DNA of 64,000 nucleotides from Nostoc sp. 106C (lineage in GTDB: Bacteria; Cyanobacteriota; Cyanobacteriia; Cyanobacteriales; Nostocaceae): positions 1 to 64,000 of the forward strand of contig NZ_MTAW01000048.1 of the NCBI RefSeq assembly GCF_002154725.1, read 5' to 3'. The position numbers and the translations under genes are program-made. Under the pieces are notes generated by a model that was not told the origin of the DNA, did not search any database, and worked only from the letters and a program-made list of their open reading frames with translations. Each line of letters starts with the position of its first letter. The stretch's first letter is position 1. Of this stretch, positions 53,740 to 62,742 are shown piece by piece.

Positions 53740-55239
53740 TTAATTTTTACTTGCTTTATCCAAGGCAACCGTTGCCACTACGTTTTGTGTATTTACCATT
53801 GCTGTTATTGTTGGTTCTGTCCAACGCGCTATCCAAGCGGGTTGGATACCAAAAATCACAATCAGCACAGCTAAAACTATAGATGGAATGCGATCGCTCC
53901 AATACACGCGCGGTAAGTTGGTAACTTGTGCAGATAGACGCCCAAAAAAGGCTTGGTTAACCAGAATCAAGAAGTAAACAGCAGTTAACCCTGTACCAAT
54001 CATACATAGCAAGGTTTGGACTGGAAAAACTGGAAAGCTGCCCCGAAAAATTACGAATTCGGAAATAAATCCTAACATTCCAGGTATACCAGCACTGGCC
54101 ATGACTCCCAAAACCATCAAGCTACCAATGACTGGCATCCCGCGTTCTGGATTTAGCAGTCCTCGGACGACATCTAAATCGCGACTCCCAGCCTTTTTAT
54201 AGACAACACCTACAAGCAGAAACAGTAGGGCCGAAATTAAGCCGTGGCTAATCATTTGCATGACAGTACCTAAGACGCTTAACTGTGTCGCCGCCGCTGC
54301 CCCTAAAAGTATATAGCCCATGTGTCCAATGGAACTGTATGCCACCATTTTTTTCATATCTTTTTGGGCGATCGCGCAAGATGCACCATACACTACACTT
54401 ACTACTGCCCAAGTCGCCAACCAAGGAGCTAAATAACTCCAAGCTTCTGGTAACAAGTTCATACCAAATCGCAGTAAGCCATAAGTTCCCAATTTCAACA
54501 ATACCCCAGCTAATAAAACTGAAATTGGCGTGGAAGCTTCCACGTGAGCATCTGGTAACCAAGTATGGAAAGGAACCAAAGGAATCTTAATGCCAAAACC
54601 GACTAAAATTCCTGCCAGTAACAAAAGTTGCGTTGCCAACGGTAGAGACTTGGCATTTAAGGTTGCTAGCGCAAAGTTAGGCGCACCACTCAGCCATATC
54701 AGACCAAGGAAACTTGCTAAAATCAGAATTCCCGAAAGAGCAGTATAAATTAGGAATTTCGTAGCTGCGTAACCTCGTCTTTCACCACCCCAAATTGCAA
54801 TCAACAGATACAGGGGAATTAGTTCCAATTCATAAAACAAGAAAAATAGCAACAAATCCTGAGCAAGAAATGCTCCAGTTACCCCAGCACTTAACAGCAG
54901 TATCAATGAATAATAAAATCTAGGACGTTGCAGAGATTCATCGCTGCTGTAAATAGCAATGCAGGTCAATAATCCGTTTAAAACCAGCAAAGGCAAAGAT
55001 AAACCATCTACTCCCAGATTATAGTTCAAACCTAAGGTATCTACCCACGGTATGAACTCACTAAACTGTTGACTAACTTGCCCTGGGTTAAATTGAATAG
55101 CTAAAACGACCGACCACACAAAAGCGATACTAGCAACGAGTAAAGCTATCCCACGGGAAAGTTTACCATTCATGCCAGTGGGCCAAAAACCGATCAAAGC
55201 CGCACCAAATAATGGCACTAAAATCAACGCACTTAGCAT
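53740..55239 (-). CDS. ndhD3: NDH-1MS subunit NdhD3
   Basis: 499 aa, about 14 transmembrane helices. Proton-pumping antiporter-like subunit: LELIPLYLLIAIWGG (conserved Glu), PFHTWLPDAHVEASTPISVL (helix-7/8 Lys and His region), and VAYSSIGHMGYI. NdhD3 forms the distal membrane part of the low-CO2-inducible NDH-1MS complex with NdhF3, CupA and CupS. It lies between ndhF3 (58 bp upstream) and cupA on the minus strand. Assignment to D3 rather than D1, D2 or D4 rests on the neighbourhood. Confidence 0.93.
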   Translation of the reverse strand: MLSALILVPLFGAALIGFWPTGMNGKLSRGIALLVASIAFVWSVVLAIQFNPGQVSQQFSEFIPWVDTLGLNYNLGVDGLSLPLLVLNGLLTCIAIYSSDESLQRPRFYYSLILLLSAGVTGAFLAQDLLLFFLFYELELIPLYLLIAIWGGERRGYAATKFLIYTALSGILILASFLGLIWLSGAPNFALATLNAKSLPLATQLLLLAGILVGFGIKIPLVPFHTWLPDAHVEASTPISVLLAGVLLKLGTYGLLRFGMNLLPEAWSYLAPWLATWAVVSVVYGASCAIAQKDMKKMVAYSSIGHMGYILLGAAAATQLSVLGTVMQMISHGLISALLFLLVGVVYKKAGSRDLDVVRGLLNPERGMPVIGSLMVLGVMASAGIPGMLGFISEFVIFRGSFPVFPVQTLLCMIGTGLTAVYFLILVNQAFFGRLSAQVTNLPRVYWSDRIPSIVLAVLIVIFGIQPAWIARWTEPTITAMVNTQNVVATVALDKASKN

Positions 55240-55297
55240 ACACAGAACTAGTTAAGGATAGGGAAGGGAGATGAGGAGGACAAATGACAAATGGCTC

Positions 55298-57154
55298 CTA
55301 GAAAGGCAGCTTATCTAATAGTCCTAATGACCAACTGATGAAAAAGCCCAGTACGCTGACGACTGCGAGGATGGTCAACATATAACCTTGGGATTGCCCA
55401 GAAATGCTGTACTTTAAACCTTGTCCGCTGAGAATAGCTGCAAACCCAACCAAGTTAACAAGACCATCAACTAAATAGCGATCGCTCCATGCAGAAATTT
55501 TAGAAAGTAACGCTACTGCACTTACCACAGTCACTTTATAAATTTGGTCGATGTAGAAATCGTAACCCAATAAGTCTTGCATAAATCTCCAGACCAGGAT
55601 TCTAGACCTCGACCAAGCTTTTTCCAGATACATGGTAGAGCCAATGCTTACGCCTACCATAGTCGAAGACAATAATATTCCCACTACGTACCAATTAATA
55701 CTTTCCCAATCAGGTAGCAAGTACCATTGCTGTAGCATCAAGGGTAGTAACAGCGTCAGAATAATCAAAGCTACCATTGGAAATGCCATCTGCCAACCCA
55801 CTTCTGGTGCACGTCTGGTTTTTTGTTGCGGTGTACCCCAAAATATGTATCTGAATACCCGCGTTAAATTTAATGCTGTCAAACCATTGACTATTACTAA
55901 TACACCAATTACCCAAGGGCTAATATTAACAAAGCCATCAGCCCAGGACAGCATTGCCCAAAAGCTTCCTAGTGGTAGCAGTGTTACCATTCCCGCCGAA
56001 CCGACAACATAGGCAGTGGTAGTGGCTGGCATCCGCGACCACAAACCACCCATTTCTGTGAGATTTTGAGTGTGAGTAGTATAGATTATGGAACCAGAAC
56101 TCATAAATAATAGTGCTTTGGCGATCGCATGAGTTAACAGCAGCATCAAGGCCACACCGCCTTGCTGCAACCCCATTGCCAAAAATACTAGCCCCATGTA
56201 TGCGCTGGTAGAATGAGATAGTGCCCGCTTAATATCAATTTGCGCTAAAGACACTAAAGTTGCACCAATTGCTGTCACTGTACCCATGATTACCAAGGCG
56301 TTCAACGCCACTGGGGACAGAGCCAACAATGGCTGCATTTTATATAGTAAATAGGCACCACCAGCTACCACCAGTGAGTTCCGTAATACTGAGGCAGGGT
56401 TCGGCCCTTCCATCGCTTCATCTAACCACAGATGCAGAGGAAATTGAGCACATTTACCTGCTGGACCAGCAATCAATGCTAACCCCAGTAAGGTAGAACT
56501 GACTGAATCTAAGTTAGCTGTTTGCGCCCACTCATATAAATCAGAAAAGTTCAAACTACCCGCCAAGCTAGAAAGTGCCACTACACCCATCAGCAGCAAC
56601 AAGTCTCCTACCCGTTTGGTCCAAAATGCATCCCGTGCTGCTGTCACTACTAGCGGTTGTGCATACCAGAATCCTACTAGCAAGTAAGTAGAAAGCGTCA
56701 AGACTTCCAAAAGAGCATAGCTGAGAAACAAAGAGTCACTAATGGCTAAACCACTTAGAGCTGCTTCAAAAAATCCAATCAACGCAAAAAAACGCGCTAA
56801 CGCCCAGTCCTTTTCCATGTAACCTAGGGCGTAAATTTGTGCTAGTACGCTTAAACCGGTAATTAAAACCGTAGCCCCAATACTAACAGGCGAAATTTCC
56901 AATCCAAAGGACAAATCTAAATCTGCTACTTTGAACCAGTTAATCAACAAATTTTCTGGTTCTTTATCCCAGATATGTTGAAATATGAATAAGCTATGGA
57001 CAAAAGCGGCAATCGTTGTCAACAAGTTGAAATATGCCGCAGGTCTTGGCCCGGTTCGCCGAATAATTCCCATTGCCCACGGCAAGGTTAAAACAGCACC
57101 TATTAAACCATAAACAGGCACAAACCAACTTGTGATGTAGAAAGATTGATTCAT
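55298..57154 (-). CDS. ndhF3: NDH-1MS subunit NdhF3
   Basis: 618 aa, about 16 transmembrane helices and a long lateral helix near the C-terminus (about residue 515-560). Conserved membrane motifs are GKCAQFPLHLWLDEAMEGPN and IKRALSHSTSAYMGL. NdhF3 is the distal subunit of NDH-1MS, the high-affinity CO2 uptake form of the complex. It is the first gene of ndhF3-ndhD3-cupA. Its promoter must lie in the 590-bp region shared with the divergent ccm operon and is probably repressed by a CcmR/NdhR-type regulator such as the one at 62743. Confidence 0.93.
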   Translation of the reverse strand: MNQSFYITSWFVPVYGLIGAVLTLPWAMGIIRRTGPRPAAYFNLLTTIAAFVHSLFIFQHIWDKEPENLLINWFKVADLDLSFGLEISPVSIGATVLITGLSVLAQIYALGYMEKDWALARFFALIGFFEAALSGLAISDSLFLSYALLEVLTLSTYLLVGFWYAQPLVVTAARDAFWTKRVGDLLLLMGVVALSSLAGSLNFSDLYEWAQTANLDSVSSTLLGLALIAGPAGKCAQFPLHLWLDEAMEGPNPASVLRNSLVVAGGAYLLYKMQPLLALSPVALNALVIMGTVTAIGATLVSLAQIDIKRALSHSTSAYMGLVFLAMGLQQGGVALMLLLTHAIAKALLFMSSGSIIYTTHTQNLTEMGGLWSRMPATTTAYVVGSAGMVTLLPLGSFWAMLSWADGFVNISPWVIGVLVIVNGLTALNLTRVFRYIFWGTPQQKTRRAPEVGWQMAFPMVALIILTLLLPLMLQQWYLLPDWESINWYVVGILLSSTMVGVSIGSTMYLEKAWSRSRILVWRFMQDLLGYDFYIDQIYKVTVVSAVALLSKISAWSDRYLVDGLVNLVGFAAILSGQGLKYSISGQSQGYMLTILAVVSVLGFFISWSLGLLDKLPF

Positions 57155-57744
57155 TTAAATTCCCTTTGACGGCTCAGGATGGAATACCTTGTTTAAAATC
57201 AGCTTTTTTAAAAAATATTCTTTATAACTTAGCTTGACATTACACAGTGATAAAAACTGTAATGGCAAAATAAAAATATTTAATTGTTACTCTATACTTT
57301 ACTTATAACATTGGAATTCCTACTTCTACATTGCCAATTTATAACGCTTATTATAAAAACTTATATAACTTTTAGACTATGGTTGTATAAACAAGAAAAT
57401 TTTAGGAAAACCCTTTCAGATAATGTATCTAGGTTCCTATTCTGGGGACTGAGATTAAATTACAAAGTTTATTAATCTAGGTTTAACAAATGTAATTAAA
57501 AAATTATAAAGCGTAATTGACCGCTCTAGCAATCCGTGAAATTTCATTAACCAAATGACAGCATTAATTTATGTTAAGTTTTCTTAAACGTTTTTATCAT
57601 AAACTATTATAGTGATTTATATTGCCAGGAACGCCAAGCTTTCCTATGCTTATTTTGGAAGTGTTTTCTTAGCTCAAGATGAGCTTCCCCGTCAACAATT
57701 TCAAACCTCAGTACTGATTGGATTAATTTTGTAGGAGTTCTGCG
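57155..57744. other. Shared regulatory region ndhF3 / ccm operon
   Basis: 590 bp, very AT-rich, between two divergent carbon-acquisition operons. It contains a sigma-70-like promoter toward ccmK (57234-57263) and several dyads of TTA/TAA type near 57335-57365 (ttataacgcttattataa), compatible with LysR-type binding. No exact NdhR consensus was found. No ORF is supported. Confidence 0.6.
57234..57263 (+). promoter_or_regulatory. Possible sigma-70-type promoter toward ccmK
   Basis: TTGACA (57234-57239) is followed after 18 bases by TGTAAT (57258-57263), close to the bacterial consensus. It would give a leader of about 475 bases before ccmK. Only sequence supports it. Confidence 0.35.
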
Positions 57745-58053
57745 ATGCCAATTGCAGTTGGAATGATTGAGACTAAAGGCTTTCCAGCAGTAGTAGAAGC
57801 TGCTGATGCGATGGTGAAAGCCGCTCGTGTAACATTAGTTGGATATGAAAAAATTGGTAGTGCGCGAGTCACAGTGATTGTGCGGGGTGATGTATCGGAA
57901 GTGCAAGCCTCAGTAGCAGCTGGGGTGGAAGCAGCCAGAAGAGTAAATGGTGGTGAAGTGGTATCCACCCACATCATTGCTCGTCCCCATGAAAACCTAG
58001 AGTACGTCTTGCCGATTCGTTATACCGAAGCCGTAGAACAGTTCCGCACTTAA
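57745..58053 (+). CDS. ccmK: Carboxysome shell hexamer protein CcmK, first copy
   Basis: 102 aa, with aggag 8 bp upstream. One BMC domain: [39 protein letters not shown] and [19 protein letters not shown]. CcmK hexamers tile the facets of the beta-carboxysome shell and pass bicarbonate and sugar phosphates through the central pore. The pore loop here reads KIGSA (residues 36-40), where most CcmK proteins have KIGSG. It heads the ccmK-ccmK-ccmL-ccmM-ccmN-ccmO series. Short C-terminus ending EQFRT. Confidence 0.96.
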   Translation: MPIAVGMIETKGFPAVVEAADAMVKAARVTLVGYEKIGSARVTVIVRGDVSEVQASVAAGVEAARRVNGGEVVSTHIIARPHENLEYVLPIRYTEAVEQFRT

Positions 58054-58143
58054 AAGCCGGTTAAACATAAGTAATTAACGGGGTTGCCTTCTTGAGTGCT
58101 TTTGTTTTCCAAATCTAAAAACTTTAAATAAGGGTAATAACTA

Positions 58144-58488
58144 ATGTCGATCGCAGTAGGAATGGTAGAAACGCTAGGCTTTCCAGCAGTAGTAGAAGCA
58201 GCAGACGCGATGGTGAAAGCTGCTCGTGTCACCTTGGTAGGCTACGAGAAAATCGGGAGTGGTCGGGTTACAGTCATCGTTAGGGGAGATGTTTCGGAAG
58301 TACAAGCTTCCGTAGCCGCAGGCGTAGAATCAGTGAAGCGAGTCAATGGTGGACAAGTGCTGTCTACTCACATCATTGCTCGTCCTCACGAAAACCTGGA
58401 ATACGTCCTGCCAATTCGTTATACAGAAGATGTAGAGCAATTCCGGGAAAATGTCAACGCCATTCGTCCTTTCGGCAGAAGACCATAA
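58144..58488 (+). CDS. ccmK: Carboxysome shell hexamer protein CcmK, second copy
   Basis: 114 aa. One BMC domain almost identical to the preceding gene but with the canonical KIGSG pore loop and a longer tail ([15 protein letters not shown]). Two major CcmK paralogues (K1/K2) are normal in beta-cyanobacteria and may mix in the shell; their long C-terminal helices shape layer contacts. It lies 90 bp after the first ccmK and 6 bp before ccmL. A ribosome-site-like agggtaa precedes the ATG. Confidence 0.96.
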   Translation: MSIAVGMVETLGFPAVVEAADAMVKAARVTLVGYEKIGSGRVTVIVRGDVSEVQASVAAGVESVKRVNGGQVLSTHIIARPHENLEYVLPIRYTEDVEQFRENVNAIRPFGRRP

Positions 58489-58494
58489 TTTGTA

Positions 58495-58797
58495 ATGCAA
58501 ATTGCCAAAGTTCGTGGCACAGTAGTTAGCACGCAAAAAGAGCCAAGTCTTAGAGGCGTGAAACTACTGTTATTACAATTAGTAGATGAAGAAGGAAACC
58601 TCCTGCAAAAATACGAAGTAGCAGCAGATATCGTTGGTGCAGGAGTAGATGAGTGGGTACTTTTCAGTCGTGGTAGTGCTGCTCGTCAAGTTCCTGGAAA
58701 CGAACATCGTCCGTTAGATGCAGCAGTGGTGGCGATAATTGATACTATTCATGTTGAAGATCGTCTCATTTACAGCAAAAAAGACCAATATAGATAG
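58495..58797 (+). CDS. ccmL: Carboxysome vertex pentamer protein CcmL
   Basis: 100 aa. The EutN/CcmL fold is seen in MQIAKVRGTVVSTQKEPSL, LLLLQLVDEEGNLL, AADIVGAGVDEWVLFSRGSA and AAVVAIIDTIHVE. CcmL pentamers close the twelve vertices of the icosahedral shell. It starts 6 bp after the second ccmK stop, indicating tight translational coupling. The 184-bp gap to ccmM holds heptad repeats. Confidence 0.96.
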   Translation: MQIAKVRGTVVSTQKEPSLRGVKLLLLQLVDEEGNLLQKYEVAADIVGAGVDEWVLFSRGSAARQVPGNEHRPLDAAVVAIIDTIHVEDRLIYSKKDQYR

Positions 58798-58966
58798 TCA
58801 TGAGTCATTGATCATTGGTCATGAGTCGTTGGTCATTAGTTACTGGTCATTGGTCATGAGTCATTAGTCATTACGCAAAAGACAAAGGACAAAGGACAAA
58901 AGACAAAGGAATAATGACAAAGGACAAAGGACAAAGGACAACTGACAACTGACAACTGACAATTTT
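58798..58966. repeat. Heptad short tandem repeats between ccmL and ccmM
   Basis: Two blocks: tcatgag/tcattgg-type units (58798-58875), then aaagaca / aaggaca and finally aactgac units (58876-58962). A ribosome site (taggagga) and the ccmM ATG follow. This fills almost the whole gap inside the operon. Confidence 0.8.
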
Positions 58967-58981
58967 AGGAGGAATCTCGCG

Positions 58982-60637
58982 ATGGCAGTCAGCAGCACGG
59001 TGGCACCCCCAACCCCGTGGTCGAGGAGCTTGGCTGAGCCAAAAATCCATGAAACAACATTTGTACATTCGTTCTCCAACGTGATTGGAGACGTGCGCAT
59101 AGGTGCAAATGTAATCGTTGCTCCAGGAACTTCCATTAGGGCCGATGAAGGTACGCCTTTTTTTATTGGTGAAAACACTAATATTCAAGATGGTGTAGTA
59201 ATTCATGGCTTGGAGCAAGGTCGAGTAATTGGTGATGACCAAGAGCAATACTCGGTATGGATTGGTAAAAATGCTTCTATCACCCACATGGCCCTGATTC
59301 ATGGGCCAGCTTATGTTGGAGAGAATTCGTTTATTGGCTTTCGCTCTACGGTATTTAATGCCAGGGTGGGTGCAGGTTGCATTGTAATGATGCACGCTTT
59401 GATTCAAGATGTAGAAATTCCTCCTGGTAAGTATGTGCCTTCAGGAGCGATCATTACCAATCAACAGCAAGCTGACCGCCTACCAGATGTACAAGCGCAG
59501 GATCAGGAATTCACCCATCACGTTGTGGGAATTAATCAGGCACTACGAGCGGGTTATCTCTGTGTTGCTGATAGTAAATGTATTACACCCATCCGGAATG
59601 AATTAAAAAAATCTTCTACAAGTAATGGCATTACAGTTTTAGAGCTAGAAAGGAGTAGTGAAGTGGCGAGCAAGAGCTTGGGTGCAGAAACAATAGAGCA
59701 GGTGCGCTATTTGTTAGAGCAGGGGTATAAAATTGGTACAGAACACGTAGACGAAAGACGGTTCCGCACTGGTTCTTGGACTAGTTGCAAACCACTGGAT
59801 GCTAGATCTATTGGTGAAGCGATCACAGCTTTAGAAAGTTGCGTAAGAGACCATAGCGGCGAGTATGTGCGGTTGTTTGGCATCGACAAAAATAGACGGC
59901 GTGTGTTGGAAACCATCATCCAACGTCCAGATGGCACAGTTTCAGCACCTACCAACTTTAAAGCTCCTGCTGCTCAGTCTAATGGCAGCTACAGAGCTAA
60001 TAATAACGGTAACGGTAGCGGTGCTGGCAATGGGCAAATCAGTTCCGAAACTGTAGAACAGATCCGCCAACTTTTGGCAGGTGGTTATAAAATCGGCACA
60101 GAACATGTAGATGAGCGACGCTTCCGCACTGGTTCCTGGCAAAGTTGCGAGCCGATTAAGGCCAGTTCTACCAATGACGTAATTGCTGCCTTAGAAGATT
60201 GTATCAATAACCATCAAGGTGAATACGTGCGCTTAATTGGTATTGACTCAAAAGCCAAACGACGGGTATTAGAAACCATCATCCAACGTCCAAATGGTCA
60301 GGTCAATCCATCTACATCTAGCAGCCAAAAATCATTTACTAGTGCACCAACAGCAACAGCACAAGCAACTAACACCCGCTTGAGTGGCGAAGTAGTAGAA
60401 CAACTACGGCAATTACTGAGTGGTGGCTATAAAATTAGCGTTGAACACGTAGATCAAAGAAGATTCCGTACAGGTTCTTGGACGAGCAGCGGTCCTATTC
60501 AAGCAAACTCTGAAAGAGAAGCAATCAGGGCCTTAGAAGCACACCTTGCTGAATACCAAGGAGAATATGTGCGCTTAATCGGGATTGACCCCAAAGCCAA
60601 GCGTCGGGTACTCGAAACCATTATCCAACGCCCATAG
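58982..60637 (+). CDS. ccmM: Carboxysome scaffold/carbonic anhydrase CcmM
   Basis: 551 aa. N-terminal gamma-carbonic-anhydrase domain (1-208) with H75, H102 and H107 as zinc ligands and C194/C200 at the positions of the redox-switch disulfide of Thermosynechococcus CcmM. Three RuBisCO small-subunit-like modules follow (about 235-315, 350-430, 465-551), each with a YKI.(T/V)[12 protein letters not shown] core. CcmM condenses RuBisCO and links it to CcmN and the shell. Modules 1 and 2 carry Cys pairs (SC and SC/DC), module 3 has none. An internal GTG at 59663 should produce a short form. The layout predicts an active carbonic anhydrase. Confidence 0.97.
   Translation: MAVSSTVAPPTPWSRSLAEPKIHETTFVHSFSNVIGDVRIGANVIVAPGTSIRADEGTPFFIGENTNIQDGVVIHGLEQGRVIGDDQEQYSVWIGKNASITHMALIHGPAYVGENSFIGFRSTVFNARVGAGCIVMMHALIQDVEIPPGKYVPSGAIITNQQQADRLPDVQAQDQEFTHHVVGINQALRAGYLCVADSKCITPIRNELKKSSTSNGITVLELERSSEVASKSLGAETIEQVRYLLEQGYKIGTEHVDERRFRTGSWTSCKPLDARSIGEAITALESCVRDHSGEYVRLFGIDKNRRRVLETIIQRPDGTVSAPTNFKAPAAQSNGSYRANNNGNGSGAGNGQISSETVEQIRQLLAGGYKIGTEHVDERRFRTGSWQSCEPIKASSTNDVIAALEDCINNHQGEYVRLIGIDSKAKRRVLETIIQRPNGQVNPSTSSSQKSFTSAPTATAQATNTRLSGEVVEQLRQLLSGGYKISVEHVDQRRFRTGSWTSSGPIQANSEREAIRALEAHLAEYQGEYVRLIGIDPKAKRRVLETIIQRP
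59649..59665 (+). promoter_or_regulatory. ccmM: Internal ribosome site and GTG start for the short CcmM form
   Basis: AAAGGAG (59649-59655), then seven bases, then an in-frame GTG (59663-59665, Val228 of full CcmM). The product would start [13 protein letters not shown] and contain only the three small-subunit-like modules, 324 aa, the size of the known M35-type isoform. Confidence 0.75.
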
Positions 60638-60827
60638 CAGTACGAGTGAAAAGTGCTGAGGAGCCAGTACTGTATAGGACTGGCAAATTAGTTGTCCGAA
60701 TTGAATCAACTAGCGTTGCTGAGTTGAATCGGTTGTGGACACCAGCCATACTATGACTATTACTCAGCACTCACAACTCAGTACTCAAAACTACTCTCAT
60801 TTTCCGGCTTCCGAGGTGACAATTCTC

Positions 60828-61631
60828 ATGTCTGTGCCGCCACTGCGCCTCAGCAATAACTTTGATTCTTATATTAGTGGCGAGGTGACTATTCATCCAA
60901 GTGCGGTACTCGCACCAGGGGTGATACTCCAAGCGGCTTTAAACGGCAAGATTATCATCGGACCGGGGGTTTGTATTGGCATGGGGTCTATTCTCCAAGT
61001 CGATAAAGGAACCCTAGAAGTAGAAGCAGGAGCAAACTTGGGAGCCGGGTTTCTCATGATTGGTCAAGGTAAAATAGGAACAAATGCTTGTATTGGTTCA
61101 GCGACTACAGTATTTAACTGTTCGGTTGCACCGGGACAAGTAGTTCCACCTGGTTCAATTTTGGGAGACACCAGTCGGCGTATTGGTGCTATAAAATCGG
61201 AACCATCAAAAACTAATGCTTCTACAGCTACGCAGGTGGCAAAGGAAGGAAAAAATTTGATCGGCAGACAAAGGAACAACGGGATCAATAGAGATCAGAA
61301 CAAGACTATTTCCTCAACAAGCCTCTCTGCTGGAGTTTTCCTAGAGTTAGAACACAAATCTACTTCCCAACCTCAGCCTGCTACTAATCCGGTAGACGAA
61401 TCTCCTGTCGTTCCAGAAAACCCCGCGTTGGCTGGTTCCAACCTAGAGGAAGCCGCAGAAGCCTCAAATGAACTGAGCCAAGACTTACAAACCAATCCAA
61501 ATGCCACTGAATCACCTAACAGTATTGGTACTCAGATTTATGGTACAGGAAGCATCCAAAGGCTGTTAGTCACCTTGTTTCCCCATCGCCAATCACTTAA
61601 TGAACCAATCTCTGACGATCAGTCTGAATAA
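60828..61631 (+). CDS. ccmN: Carboxysome adaptor protein CcmN
   Basis: 267 aa from the ATG at 60828 (MSVPPLRLSNNFDSYISGE), with gaggtg 9 bp upstream; the frame extends to 60735 through repeat sequence (actcagcactcac) not expected to be coding. N-terminal left-handed beta-helix of hexapeptide repeats (GEVTIHPSAVLAPG, GPGVCIGMGSILQ, AGANLGAGFLMI). A long disordered linker leads to the C-terminal encapsulation helix (YGTGSIQRLLVTLFPHRQS). CcmN bridges CcmM to the CcmK shell. It sits between ccmM and ccmO. Confidence 0.93.
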   Translation: MSVPPLRLSNNFDSYISGEVTIHPSAVLAPGVILQAALNGKIIIGPGVCIGMGSILQVDKGTLEVEAGANLGAGFLMIGQGKIGTNACIGSATTVFNCSVAPGQVVPPGSILGDTSRRIGAIKSEPSKTNASTATQVAKEGKNLIGRQRNNGINRDQNKTISSTSLSAGVFLELEHKSTSQPQPATNPVDESPVVPENPALAGSNLEEAAEASNELSQDLQTNPNATESPNSIGTQIYGTGSIQRLLVTLFPHRQSLNEPISDDQSE

Positions 61632-61678
61632 GTGTTAATTGTAAGTTGTCAGTTTCGTGAGTATCTTGGAGACTCTAC

Positions 61679-62458
61679 ATGGAAACATCAAATCAACGGG
61701 CCATTAACACTGTTCAGTCATCCCACCATCGAGATAACCTCAAAGACACTGCTTTAGGTTTAGTATCTACCCTCAGTTTTCCAGCGATCGTTGGGACAGC
61801 GGACATGATGCTGAAATCGGCAGGAGTTCATTTAGTTGGTTATGAAAAAATTGGTGGTGGTCATTGTACAGCAATTGTGCGGGGTGGGATTGCGGATGTG
61901 CGTCTAGCCGTAGAAGCTGGCGTACAAACTGCTGAACAGTTTGGTCAATTGGTTTCTAGCTTGGTGATTCCCCGTCCTTATCCCAATCTGGAGGTAGTCC
62001 TGCCGATCGCTAATCGTTTCAGCAAACTGATGGAAGAAGGAAATTACAGCCGTTTGAGTAATCAAGCAGTTGGTTTGGTGGAAACGCGAGGATTTCCGGC
62101 GATGGTAGGAGCCTGTGATGCCATGCTCAAAGCGGCTGATGTGCATTTGGCAGCCTATGAAAAAATTGGTGCAGGTTTGTGTACAGCCATTATTCGTGGC
62201 TCAGTGGCTAATGTTGCGGTAGCAGTAGAAGCGGGGATGTTTGAGGCAGAACGCATTGGGGAGTTGAACGCAGTAATGGTGATTCCGCGACCGTTGGATG
62301 AATTGGAGCAGACATTGCCATTAGCAAGTTGTTGGATAGAACAACGTCAACCATTAAATTTACCAGTGAATATCAGGGAACGGGAACAAGTTGCCGAAAT
62401 TGAGATGCTTCAGTTGCCAGATTTAACTCAATTACCTGTCAAAATTTTAGAAGAATGA
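61679..62458 (+). CDS. ccmO: Tandem-BMC carboxysome shell protein CcmO
   Basis: 259 aa with two fused BMC domains: first at about 26-118 ([38 protein letters not shown]), second at about 130-220 (VGLVETRGFPAMVGACDAML, AAYEKIGAGLCTAIIRG). The protein forms pseudohexameric trimers and is essential for shell closure in Synechococcus. Pore-loop motifs KIGGG and KIGAG are typical. It lies 47 bp after ccmN and is the last ccm gene of the operon. Confidence 0.94.
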   Translation: METSNQRAINTVQSSHHRDNLKDTALGLVSTLSFPAIVGTADMMLKSAGVHLVGYEKIGGGHCTAIVRGGIADVRLAVEAGVQTAEQFGQLVSSLVIPRPYPNLEVVLPIANRFSKLMEEGNYSRLSNQAVGLVETRGFPAMVGACDAMLKAADVHLAAYEKIGAGLCTAIIRGSVANVAVAVEAGMFEAERIGELNAVMVIPRPLDELEQTLPLASCWIEQRQPLNLPVNIREREQVAEIEMLQLPDLTQLPVKILEE

Positions 62459-62742
62459 TGAATGGTGAATGATGAATTAGAAACGATGGATTGTAGGCAA
62501 TCCGCATTCAGGATTCAATATTCAGCATTCATCTTAAACTGGAAGGCATCTTACGCTTTGCTTTGTTGTTCTCATAATAACTGTTCAATCCTATAAATAA
62601 AATATCTAACTTGTAATAGGGTTCATAGAGTTATATCTATACTTATGAATCATAACTTTTGTATGAGCAGTGGTATATCTAATGCAAGTGTTCAGTGATA
62701 CTAGATTTATATCTATGAATCGCTATTAGAGGAGAATCACCC

